34,810 nucleotides of DNA from Bimuria novae-zelandiae CBS 107.79 (Eukaryota; Ascomycota; Dothideomycetes; Pleosporales; Didymosphaeriaceae), in NCBI GenBank assembly GCA_010015655.1, contig ML976767.1, positions 5,740-40,549 of the forward strand. Reading direction: 5' to 3'. This document shows positions 19,869 through 30,479 of this stretch, in pieces (the stretch's first letter is position 1; the number at the start of each line of letters is the position of its first letter). Under the pieces are notes generated by a model. That model did no database searches, had not been told where the DNA came from, and saw nothing but the letters and a program-made list of their open reading frames with translations. The translations under genes and the position numbers were made by a program.

Positions 19869-22800
19869 GTTTTGTACTAGTTTCTACGTATTATGGTTCT
19901 TTAGCTATCCTTCCTACTTTACCAGATACTTATACTAACGCCCGATTTTTTATAGGTCCTTAATAGCTTTGACCTCGTACTCCTTATCTTCGAGTTTAAG
20001 CTAGGTTTCTAGTTCGGCGTCTGGTGGTGCTGGTTCTAATAATAACTTGTAGAAGACCGGGTGGATCCGTGTATCTATAGGTAGCCGTAGTTTAAAATTA
20101 ACTAGTCCCCTAACCTCTTAGATTTTAAATAGTCCCTTTTAAAGGTTATTTAGTTTTTTACTTAGCCTTGTTATCTTAAGATTTTTTCGCGAAAGGAGGA
20201 CTCTATCCCCCTCCTTAAAGGTTAGTCTTATAATTCTTTTCTTATTTACTTATCGCGCTATTTATTTATTACGTCGCGCGATGTTCTCGTGTAGTGTTTT
20301 ATATAGGTCCTGCATAAGTTTAGCCTTGTTGGCTGCGTTCTTCGCAATGCTCTAGATGTCTAATGGATCCTGGTAAGTCGTTGGCTCACATCCATGGTTG
20401 GCGTAATATGGCGAGTACCCCGTAGTCGCCGATCTTGCGCTATTGTATGCCAGCTAGGCCGTTAGTAATAGCTTAACCTAGTTGTCTTAAAGCTTATTTA
20501 TATATATCCGGAGATACTATTTTAACGTTTAGTTTATTTGCTTAGTTTAGCTATTTGTTTTAAGATAGAAGCTTATCGTAAGCTTGTGCTTAATCCCTAA
20601 TTAGCTGTAAACGTGGTCTAGTATAATAATATAAATATCTTGGCCCTGTCTATAATAAACTCGTTAGGTCGTCTAACCTATAATATTAGTTCTCGTTTTA
20701 CTATATAGGCTAGTTCTTCTGCTGACATAGCTTCCCTAATTAGCATAAACCTTAACTCCTTGGTAAGTTAATAGATTATAACTAAGATCGAGTCGTAGGG
20801 ATCCTTGTTCCCTAGTGCTAGTAATGCTAGTAGCTTTACGATAAAGTCTATAGTCACGCTTAACTATAGTCTTAGGGGTGGCTATAGTGGCTATAAGAGG
20901 CCGTAGGGCTTATGTCTCTTAGGCTTGTTCTTATAATAGGCTAAATAGTTACTTAAAACCTTTTATACCGCCTGGCGTAGCCTAGGAATAGCATATTCGT
21001 TCGCGATTTAACGCGTTGTTTTGGCGATTCTTAGGTGTCCCTAATCCTTATCTTTGTGTAGTTTTTTAATTAGCAGCGGAGCTATCTACTTACTAATCTA
21101 AATACGGTTTTAATAGTCCTGTGCTGTTAATTTCGTGGCTTAGTAAAAATTATACGCTTAGTAATTTTTATCCTTAAGCCTACTATAATCCTGTATCTCT
21201 TTTATAACTAGCCTATAATAAGTAAGATCCGCGCGCCGTGCTTCTAGTGCTAGCGCAAGTTGTGTCTTATTATAGTAAAGGGTTCCGTCCTTCGCGTAGG
21301 TTAGGATTATAATATGGTTACTTCTATTATCTTCTTTTACAAGATCTAAACGCCTGCTAAGTGCGTTTGCTACGGCGTTCGAGTTACCAGGTAAATAATT
21401 AAGCTTCTTTGTGGTTGTGAAGCGCGTGAGGTTAAGGTAATTTAAAAAGACCTCTGTCTAGTGCTTTACTCCTTTAAGCTACGCTTCCTATTACTTAAAA
21501 TAGTTAACGATTGCGAGTAACTCCTTATCGTGAATTTTATAATTTAGTTTTACTCTTAAGAGCTTGCGTGCGTAATAGAAGACAGGTCTCTATTTGCCAT
21601 TATCGCACTCTTGTAATAATACAGCCCCTAGCGCATAGTCCGATGCATTCGTGTAGATGCGATGTCGCCGCTTTAGATCGTATATTTGTAGTAGGGGTGC
21701 TATTAGGAATAGGCGTTTAAGCTGCTTAAAAGCCGCTATTTCTGCCTTTTGTAGAGGTCGCCATTTCCTTATCTTTATAAGTTCTGTTAACGGAGCGGTT
21801 GTTTTTAAGTAGTTTCTAATAAATTTGCGATAGAAGTTAGTGAAGCCTAAGAAAGACTAAATATCTTTTACTAATTATAGTAGTGACTATTCTTCTATTG
21901 TCGCAATCTTCTTTAGGTCCATCTTAACACCTTCTTGGGATATCACAAATCCTAAATATTCCGTCTTAGTGACATGGAACTCGCACTTCTTAGGGTGTAG
22001 GAGCAATTAATACTCTTATAACTTTTATAGTACTTTGCGTACATGTCCTTTGTGCTCTTCCAAGGTTCCGTGTAAGTATATTAAGATATCGTCGAGGTAC
22101 GCCGTGCAGAATACGTCTAAGTATTTATATAGTACTTAATTTATTAACTCCTGGAAGGTTGCTGGTGCGTTGGTTAGCCCTATAGGCATAACCGTATACT
22201 CGAAAAGGCCATATCGTATACGGAACGCCGTTTTCCACTTGTGCCCTTTCGTAATTTAAATCCTGTGGAATCCATCCCAGACGTCGAATTTCGTGAAGTA
22301 TTTAGCTCCTCGGAGTCTATCTATAAGCTCCGTTATTAGTAATAATAGGTAGCGATTCTTAATCGTCACGGCGTTTAGCTATCTATAATCTATATAGAGT
22401 CGTAGCCTGTCGCCTTTTTTGCGAACAAAGAGTATAGGGAAGGCTATAGAACTCTAACTAGGCCGCTATTTCCCTAAGCGTAGATTCTTTTATATTAGCT
22501 CTTTTAACTCTTTTTCTTGTTCGTAGGTAAGGGGCCTTAGGCGTTCTAGCCATAGCTTAGCTCCCTCTACTAGTAGTATCTCGTGATTCTACTTCTTGTG
22601 TTTAGGTAGGACAGTCTCGTCGTATTCCTCGAACAGGTCTACGAATTCCTTGTATTCTTCTAGCAGACTAGGGTTATCTAGGACTATCTTAGTCTCCTAG
22701 ACTTATATACAGTGCACCTGCCCTAGGTGTTGCTTTAAGATCCTATCTATCTTGCATACTAATATTTCTTGTATTCTAAATAGTCGACTCCTTTTTCTCG

Positions 22801-23293
22801 CTTAAGGTTGGGGAGTTTCCCTCCTACTAGGGCTCGCCTAAGCCTTCGCTAGTAGGTCCTAAGGAAGGATTATTCGTTTAATCTAGTCTATTCGTGGATT
22901 ATATTATTCTAGCCATTCGTATCTAATAATGGCTTCGATGTCTCCTATCTCCGCGATGGTAAAGACGTGTTGGCTCTCTAGGCCTTTTATATTAACTTAT
23001 ACTAGCGCCGTCTCTAGGCGTAGCCAACCGTTATCGTATCTTTATAATTAGGTCCTGTCCACAAGTCTTATTTGCAGTGGTGTTTTCTTATTATAATATA
23101 GCATATTGTACTTCTTAACTACTTACGGGGCGATTAGACACGCGTCTACCCCTAGGTTAATTAGTGCTATAATACAATGTCTATACACCGTAATATCTTT
23201 AATTAAGCGTTTCTCGATTCTACAAGTGTCTACTTAATAAGCCATAATAATTACACTATTACCAGTGTGGCTTGTTGCCTAGTAATAATCTAG
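19800..23293 (-). pseudogene. Gypsy-2 pol: protease, RT, RNase H, integrase, chromodomain
   Basis: The frame is -1 relative to gag. The protease is near 23165 (ALINLGVDACLIAP, where the usual DSG has decayed). The reverse transcriptase keeps AYLDDILIY (22102-22076), the only intact RT catalytic box in the window. The integrase opens with VTIDFIVKL (Asp at 20848). Between the second Asp region (FIIDRAKIF) and the KHKLTISF segment the frame jumps by one base at about 20600-20620, an indel not explained by RIP. A chromodomain (EYEVKAIKDL, YKYLVK) ends the protein near 19800. Confidence 0.87.
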
Positions 23294-25236
23294 TTTTTTA
23301 AATTATTAGACCCTTTATCTAAGGTTTTAGGCCAATCGGCGTCAGCTTCCTTAATCTAGTCTTAAACCTTAGATAGCTTAGAGACTTCCTTAATTCGGTG
23401 CTACTTATATTGCTATTAATACAAGGCGTAAGTCTCTCTAATCCTATTAGATTTATATACTCCTTAATTCCCATGTTGCGGGCAATTTAGAGTAAGGCAT
23501 TCGTTCTAGGCTAATGCATTATGCCCTAGATAGCTATCTAAGGAGGCTACCTCTTCCTATAGGCTTAGGTGTACGAAGCACTGTAGGTTACATTATTTTT
23601 ACCTAATTAATAAGTAGTCCGCGTCTCTTCCTAGCTACGTATTCCTTATTATCGTGCTAGTGTCGCGGGGGTCTAAGCCCTAAGGAAACTAGCCTGTTTC
23701 GAACTTCTACTACCTGTATAGCTTACAGGTAATATTAAAACATTAATGCTAACCATTCTATTTATAGTGCTTAGCCTAATAGGCTAAAAAGTGCTTATAG
23801 TAATTGTTAGGCACGCTGCACTGGCTCTGCTTTAGCCTATAGTGTTCCGAACCTCCTAGAAAATAGGAGGCCCTAATTCTAGCCTTAGAGTGTTGTCGGC
23901 ATCCTTTACGCGTGCATTGCCACTATTTGGCGTATTTATATTGTTCCTGTATTATAATCTGGCGTAGGTATTATTTTGGGCGCCCCTGTAGTTTCTCCGC
24001 TAGCTAGTAGGCGTCCCATGCGTGTGCCCCTTAGATAATTACTTTTACCTTATACTAAGACGATTGATGTAGCGCACTACTGCACATCTAGTAGGTGTTA
24101 TTAGCTAGTCTTTAGAAAATCTAGTACTTAGGAAGGGTCTTTCGTTCCTCTTTCTCTTTTATTAGCTCCGGGATCTCCTGCGTAAGATTCACTCCGTCGG
24201 CTTCTGCTAGCGTAAGGGTGGCTATAGCTACTCGTAGGAGGTTAGTTATATTAACCTTAGTCTCCTAATTGTTACAGTCTTTAGCGAAGTGGCCTAGCTT
24301 ACTATATTAGAGGCAGGCTTTATCTTTAAACCTCCGTTCTCGCTCTTTCTATAAGATGCCGTTCTTGCCCTAGTAACTTTTCTTTAGTCTATACGGCTAT
24401 TTTCCCTTGCCGTTCTTCTTTTTGTACTATTAGGCTTTATTAGTTATAATAATATCTCCGTCCTGGTCTCTTCCTGCGGGCCTAGATTAATTCTCTTTTT
24501 TAGTAAGTAGCCTAGTACCATGCTGTTTTTCTAGCTTACGTTTGTATAGGTAATTATCTACTTTAATTACATTATTAATAAATTTTTCTAGGTTGTCTGC
24601 TTTTCCTTAGTGGACTAATTCGTCTTTGACCGATTCTTTTAGTCTGTTATAGTAGGTAATTATAAGTGGGGCTTCTCCCTATCCTTCGAGTTCTGCCATA
24701 ATCTGTTTGAACTCTAGTGTATAGAGTACCGCCGATTTCTCCTGACGTAGGCGCTGGAGGCGTATTTCGGCTTAATATTCTTTATTAATAGTGTCGAATA
24801 TTCCTTTTACGGCCTTGCAAAAAGACTCCTAGTCCTTAAAGGCGTCTTTAGTGGCGTCTAAACTATAATCCTCTAATTTGCTATTTTCGAGGAAATTATT
24901 AATTATTAGTCTAGCCTACATAGCTACCTTATCTTGCATGTTTATACAGGTAACTAAGATCTTATCTTATTCTATATTAAACTTTCCTAGGTTATAACGG
25001 ATAAATAGTTCTATCTAGGTTAGGAACGTTCTTAGGTGACCCTTTCCTAAATAGGGTTCGGGCTTCGGGACCTTTGGTTGATGTTTCGCATTTTCCCATT
25101 AGCTTATCTTTTCGCTCATCTGGTTGATGATTTCCTGTAACTAGGCTATCGAAGCCACTTATTTAATAACCATTTCTCTTAGGGTCTTTTCCTTAGGTGC
25201 CAGAGCTGCGGTAGTCGAACTAGGTCCTGCTATTAT
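23290..25236 (-). pseudogene. Gypsy-2 gag
   Basis: The frame starts at tandem ATA codons (25236-25231) that are probably a mutated ATG. Capsid-like sequence includes LQEIINQMSEKIS, RTFLT and LENSKLEDYSLDATKDAFKD. The zinc knuckle at about 24315-24274 reads CL-stop-YSKLGHFAKDC (second Cys now Tyr). About 339 codons then lead to the slip site, including CFNITCKLYR-x-x-KFETG-x-FP, a module that lines up with one in Gypsy-1 gag. All stops are of RIP type. Confidence 0.83.
23293..23299 (-). promoter_or_regulatory. Candidate -1 ribosomal frameshift heptamer A AAA AAC
   Basis: Gag codons TTA AAA AAC (23301-23293) put the heptamer in the zero-frame X XXY YYZ phase, followed at once by TAG. The -1 frame reads LDYY-stop-ATSHTGNSVIIMAY and runs into protease and RT (codon phase checked at 24315, 23301 and 22099). 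Confidence 0.7.
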
Positions 25237-25254
25237 ACTGTAGGGTAGTTAAAG

Positions 25255-25706
25255 TGTTATAAGGCTCTTACACCTTATTCTAATCTAAGTTAGGGTAGTA
25301 AGGTATCGTGGTACTTTATAGATTATTTAGTAGTATAAGTTAATGCAACACTTAGCGCGGCTAGATAATTTAATCTTATAATAAATAAGATAACTATTAG
25401 TCTGTATAGGAGAACGTACTCGCACAGAAGATATATAAGTTAACTACGAGGAAGGAAATAATAATAAGAAAGTCGCTATACTATATACTAGCCTATTCCT
25501 TCTTCGTAGTCCCGCCAAGGCCCTGTAGTCCCAAGGACTACGGTAGTCCCATAGGACTTCCCTTTATGCGGGACTTTGTTACGTAACTGCTAACTAAGCT
25601 GCCCCGCGCCCTATTAGGTCCTGTTAACTCTGCTACTTTGTTAATAATTACTCTCTTAGCGTAATTATCTGGCTTCTTCATCCTTGTGGGGTTCGTGGTC
25701 GTAACA
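25255..25706 (-). repeat. Gypsy-2 5' LTR
   Basis: 452 bp, flanked by TACCG at 25707-25711. A TATA-like TTATATAT on the minus strand (about 25440-25430) fits the LTR promoter. Its first 100 plus-strand bases are RIP-mutated while its end is clean, opposite to the partner LTR. Confidence 0.93.
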
Positions 25707-28700
25707 TACCGGTACAGCTTAAAGAAACATGGATGAAAGCCATGCTGGACTCAGGAGCACAGGAAAGCTATGTGTTAAGAAAAGCACTTAATAGAGCGGG
25801 ACTCTATAAGCGCAAGAAGGCCATACCCTATGCTATCTATATCGCGAATGGACAACTGATGCCCGGCAAAGCAACCATTAAATACGAGGTCGAAACCACC
25901 CTCACGATCCATAGACACCAGGAATTAATTACCCTCGACATTATTAAAGAAGCCAATTACGACGTGATTTTAGGATTATCCTGGTTAAGGAAGCACAACC
26001 CCACAATTAACTAGGAAAAGAAAGAGCTATCCTTTAAGCGCTGCAACTATGCATTATAAGCAAAGCCTACGCATTAATAAAGCATAATAGTAGATAAGAG
26101 AGCTATTAATAACATAGTCTCGCAACCAAAAGTTAATAAACACGAAACCAACTTAGTAAACGCTAGCAGGAACTACCAGGTTATAAAGCGTAAGCACGAA
26201 GAGAACAGCACACCTCTTAATATCCCTAACAAATATAAGGAATAGAGTTATTTGTTTTAAGAAGAGAAAGGAGCCAACGCCCTTCCTAAGTATACACACT
26301 AAGATTATCGCATTATTCTCGAAGAGGGAAAGACGCCACCCTTTAGACTACTATATAGATAAAGCGTAAAAGAACTCTAATAGACACGCGAATTCCTAAA
26401 GAAAGCCCTTAAGAGGCAATAGATACGTAAGTTAGAATTACTAGCAGTATTACCCTTAATATTCGTTATAAAGAAGGATAAAATACAACGTCCATGCATC
26501 AACTATAGAAGGCTAAATAACATGACGATTAAGAATAAATACCTACTACCAAATATACAAGAATCTCGAGACAGGCTAGGACGAGCTAAGATATTCACAT
26601 AATTCGACCTACGAGACGGATACCACCTTATACGAATAGCAGAAGGTGACAAGTGGAAGACAGCCTTTTAAACTAGATACGGACTATTTAAGTACTAAGT
26701 TATGCCTTTTGGACTTACGAACGCACCAGCAACGTTCTAAGTAATAATTAATAACGTACTAAGGAACTACCTCGACATATTTATAGTTACTTTCCTCGAC
26801 AACATTCTGGTATTCTCTAAACAAGAGAAGGAGCATGTATAACACGTAAAAATAGTACTATAAGCGCTAGACAGCGCCAACCTATAATTAAAACTTAAGA
26901 AATATAAATTCCATGTCACAGAATTAGAGTTTCTAGGACATGTTATTAATACCGAAGGTATCTAAGTAAGCCCTTTAAAGATTAAGGAAGTAAAGAAGTA
27001 GAAATTACTTACTAACCTTAAGGAAGTACAAGCCTTCCTTAGATTTACTAAATTTAATAGACAGTTTATCACAGACTACTCTAGAATTACACTACCACTC
27101 ACGAACCTTACGAAGAAAGATAAACCTTTTAATTAGATAGAAGAATGCGAACAAGCATTCCAGACACTATAAAAAGCATGTATTACGCCACTAGTCCTTA
27201 TACACTTCTAGGATAATAAACCCCTGCGTATTAAAACAAACGTAAGCGACTTAGCCGTTAAAGCATGCGCGAAATAAGAGAAGAATAGTAAATAGCACCT
27301 AATTATATACTACGCACACAAGTTTACACTCGAAGAATTACAATACAAAGTACACGACAAAGAACTACTCGCGATTATAAAAGCTATTAAACACTAGAGG
27401 ATCTATACACATAGTTGCTCAGAACTCACGATCTTTACGAATCACAAGAACCTCACACGCTTTACAACCACGAAGGAACTAACCTAACAACAAGCAAGAT
27501 AGTTAGAAACACTAAGATAATACAAATTCAAAATTGTGTACACCCCAGGCAAGGAAAACGGACGAGCAGACGCTCTTAGTAGAATAAATAATAATAAAAA
27601 AAAGGTTAAAACCTACTCCGTAATACTAAAATAAAATTCTAACAGTTCTTTAGAACCTATAGCAGAACTTAATTAACTCCTTGTACTCACACGGAAAGTA
27701 CTAAAGGAACAATAGACAGAGGTTATACGATAATACCACGACGACCCTGCATATAGACACCCCGGAATTAAAAAGATAATAAAACTAATCCAGAGGAACT
27801 ACAGCTTTAAAGGAATTAAGGAAGCAGTAGCAATATACATACGTAAATACGCAGATTGCTAGCGTAATAAACACGTAACACATCTTAAGTACAGAGAAAT
27901 GCAAGCCATCCAGATACCTACAGCACTATGGGAAGACATCGTAATAGACTTTATTACAGGATTGCCAAAGTCAAAGGATCCCACAAACAGAGTAAGTTAC
28001 GACGTAGTACTGGTAATCGTGTGCAGATTTACCAAATATGTAGAATTACTACTATGCAAAAAGGTAATAATAGCAACGGAACTAGCATTCCTTATCCTAG
28101 ACTAACTTATACGATATCATGGCATCCCCAAGACAATTATCAGCGACAGAGACAAGCTCTTCACCTCGAACTACTAGACAACACTTATGGCACTTATCGG
28201 AACAAAACGAAAGCTATCGACAGCTTATCACCCATAAACGGACGGACAAACAGAACGTACGAATTAAATAATAGAAACGTACCTACGTATCTACTGTAAT
28301 AACTAGAAGAATAACTAGATTTCCTTATTACTAATGGCACAATTAGCATATAACAACAAGATATTAGCAATAACTAGATATACACCATTCCATGCAAACC
28401 ACGAAAGACATCTACATCTCTTTAATTAGACATTTCCTACTACTATCAGAGTGGAAGAAGCCATTAACATAGCTATAAAAATAAAAGAAATACATTAATA
28501 ACTCTAAGAGAACCTCGAGAAAGCTTAATAGCAAAGCATTTCCTACACGAACCAAAAAAGAAAAACGGCACCTTAGCTAAAGAAGGGGGATAAAGCATAC
28601 CTGCTTACGAAAAATCTTTAAACCCAAAAGAAGAAGCATAAGAAACTAGATTATATTAAGGTTAGGCTATTTTTTATTATCGAACAAGTATCACTGGTTA

Positions 28701-29002
28701 ACTACTAATTAGAATTACCACTAGACGCTAAGATACACCTAGTATTCTATATTAACTAATTAGAACCCGCAGACCTAGAAACACTAGTTAAAACCACCTT
28801 CTATTATAAACTAGAGGAAGAAACTAAATTCGAAGTCGAGAAGATACTACGACACACGGATTAGCCACGAATATATCTAATTAAGTAGAAGGGATATCCA
28901 CACTTAGAGAACATATAGGAACTAAAAGCAAACCTCAGAAACTGTCGCCAAGCGTTAGCACAGTACCATCGTCAAACTAAGAGGCAGAAGGAGAAGAACT
29001 AA
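25707..29002 (+). pseudogene. Gypsy-1 pol: protease, RT, RNase H, integrase, chromodomain
   Basis: The protease keeps DSGAQESYV (DSG at 25748-25756) in a 93-codon open stretch. The RT has FDLRDGYH and [12 protein letters not shown]; the catalytic box is FLDN (26792-26803), with the second Asp lost. RNase H starts near 27235 (TNVSDLAVKA). The integrase has an HHCC domain (27735-27865, first Cys now Tyr) and a complete D,D35E triad: Asp at 27947 and 28145, Glu at 28253, with 35 residues between the last two. A chromodomain follows at about 28820-28960 (KFEVEKILRH, PRIYLIK-stop-KGYPHLEN). The stop at 29000 may be mutated; if so the frame runs to 29152 and overlaps the antisense ORF. Confidence 0.9.
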
Positions 29003-29138
29003 TTAAGAACTTATTAAGAAGAAGATCTATCAACGGATCTAGAGGAAGATTGTTGGCCTGTGATCAGCCTGGATCAGCGAAAGGATCGACACCTCAGGAC
29101 GGAGCAGCCGCACTCGCACTATCCGCCTCCTAGGTCTG

Positions 29139-29519
29139 TTAGGCTTTCGTAATCGCTAAATCACGGCGCGTAAACTCTTGCTCACGACTTTTCACCTCTA
29201 ATAATTTGCGCTTAGCGCGAGCGACGACTTCCTCCACGCGAGCAAGCTCTAACTCCTTCTTACGCTTCTCCTGCTCCACCCTCTCCCATTCTTCTTTAGG
29301 AACATATAACTCGCACTCTGCGTGGGCAGCGATGCAGCCATCGTAACGACTAGATATAGTATCCACGAAACACCGCAAGTTTTTCTTTATACACCTTTTG
29401 TAACGAAACACTATCTCCTTTAACGCCGCACGAATATAGACTACTTAATCGTGTCGCTCTTAGGTTAAAGTCTTCTTGCAAGGCGCGCGCGCTTTATAAG
29501 GCTTAGGATCTTTAGGCAT
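29139..29519 (-). pseudogene. Gypsy-1 antisense Cys-rich coiled-coil ORF
   Basis: The start is the ATG at 29519 (MPKDPKPYKARAPCKK); two Gln/Trp-type stops precede a clean 90-codon stretch from 29411. Near the N-terminus it reads YKRCIKKNLRCF, then RYDGCIAAHAECEL: cysteines spaced C-x5-C ... (R/C)-x2-C-x6-C, then PKEEWERV, then about 50 residues of Glu/Lys/Arg coiled coil (ELELARVEEVVARAKRKLLE). It lies between the chromodomain and the polypurine tract, pointing against the element. It is not a shadow of pol, which ends before or near its 3' end. Role unknown: a small zinc-binding or nucleic-acid-binding regulator is possible but unproven. Confidence 0.65.
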
Positions 29520-29631
29520 AGTTAGGAAGGTAATTAGGTTTTAGAAATAATTAGGACTTACGATAATACTTATATAGGATAACCGCTTATGCAGCCACAC
29601 GGCAAGGCGTAAGGATATCAGGACAATATCT

Positions 29632-29648
29632 AGAAGAAGGGGAGGTGA
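29632..29648 (+). other. Gypsy-1 polypurine tract
   Basis: AGAAGAAGGGGAGGTGA abuts the 3' LTR start TGTTAGG at 29649. This is the plus-strand primer. Confidence 0.85.
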
Positions 29649-30099
29649 TGTTAGGATCCGAGCGACCTACAAGTGTCGAGGACCAACAATGGGCAGCCGC
29701 AGGGTAACCATTAGTAGGACTGCACTACTAAGGTCACGTGATCTACTATCCCGCCAAGAATACCATCCTGGATAGCACAACCCTCCCGGATGGCACAACC
29801 CTCCTAGATGGTATAACTATCTAGGATGGCACAGGATTATGGGATAGCAGGAAAAGGATCAAATATATAAACCTACACAAATACCCTTACGGCATTCGTG
29901 TTTAACCTGTTTATTAATCTATCGTTTGGATCTAAATAAGCAACCTTGTTGATTTAATTGTGCTATACACACCTTTAATACTAACGCCCTAGTAACAAGC
30001 GCAAGCTATCACTACGACCCTTTCCTGTCCTACTAGTATTCCTGCCCGAGAACCAACCTTAGCCCCTTAGGGATTAGCTATCTCTTTGGGATCTTAACA
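29649..30099 (+). repeat. Gypsy-1 3' LTR
   Basis: 451 bp, equal in length to the 5' LTR, TATA box at 29861-29871, ending GATCTTAACA. GGTTG at 30100-30104 is the target duplication. Confidence 0.93.
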
Positions 30100-30104
30100 G
30101 GTTG

Positions 30105-30430
30105 GTTCTTGGCAAGAGTATTAGTAATATAGGGAAAGGGTATTAATAGCTTACGCGTATTAATAGGACGTTAGTATTAAAAGTATGTATAGTATAGTTA
30201 AATTAATAAGAGAACCTAAGTTAAATCTAAATAATAGATTAGTAAATAGGTTAAACACGAGTAGCTATAAGGATACTTAAGTTCTTATATACTTAGGTTA
30301 CTTAGTTACTTAGTCTTACTAAGCGACTAATTAGTTGCGTGACCTGCTCAATTGCTTAGTACTACTACTCGCCCCACACGCCAACCGGAGGTTGGTCCTG
30401 CGCAGCCCAACGTAACTTCGTAGCCTAACG
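30105..30430 (-). repeat. Older inverted LTR, right fragment
   Basis: The reverse complement of 30105-30265 aligns with the distal part of the Gypsy-1 LTR: CGTGTTTAACCTRTTTAYTAATCT, TTTAATACTAACG and AAGCTAT are shared. From 30266 to about 30430 (including the CCAACCGGAGGTTGG palindrome near 30380) similarity is lost, so the far boundary is uncertain. It points opposite to both G0 and Gypsy-1. Confidence 0.65.
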
Positions 30431-30479
30431 TAACTTTGTATAAAGAATCGAAATTAATCCAGTCTTTTGACAGCGTAGA

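Larger units (their letters stand above)
18674..25706 (-). mobile_element. Gypsy-2: chromodomain Gypsy retrotransposon nested in Gypsy-1 pol
   Basis: Two LTRs of equal length (452 bp; 18674-19125 and 25255-25706), TGTTATGAGG to GGTCGTAACA, with TACCG on both sides. It lies on the minus strand: gag from about 25236, pol to about 19800, an opposite-strand ORF at 19274 and a polypurine tract at 19126-19140. It belongs to a different family from Gypsy-1 (unrelated LTR, distant proteins) but shares its architecture, including the -1 gag/pol relation and the antisense ORF. Confidence 0.95.
16257..30099 (+). mobile_element. Gypsy-1: chromodomain Gypsy retrotransposon, split by Gypsy-2
   Basis: Two 451-bp LTRs (16257-16707 and 29649-30099, TGTTAGGATCC to GATCTTAACA) are flanked by GGTTG. 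Without Gypsy-2 the element is about 6.8 kb: gag, a slip site, and pol (protease, reverse transcriptase, RNase H, integrase, chromodomain), then an opposite-strand ORF and a polypurine tract. It is RIP-mutated throughout, more in gag than in pol. No tRNA-like primer site can be recognised after 16707. Confidence 0.95.

Noticed and set aside
21511..21720. 69-codon plus-strand frame within Gypsy-2
   Set aside because: It is the complement of the RT/RNase H coding strand, with no independent support.
27928..28299. 123-codon plus-strand frame
   Set aside because: It is out of phase with the integrase, whose D,D35E triad and flanking motifs lie in the other frame.
16755..29002. Alternative genetic code with UAA/UAG read as Gln, suggested by stops at Gln sites in long frames
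   Set aside because: TGG (Trp) sites are also TAG, catalytic Asp/Glu codons show G-to-A, CpA is depleted in all frames and both strands, and duplicate copies differ mainly by transitions. RIP explains all of this; a recoded stop does not.
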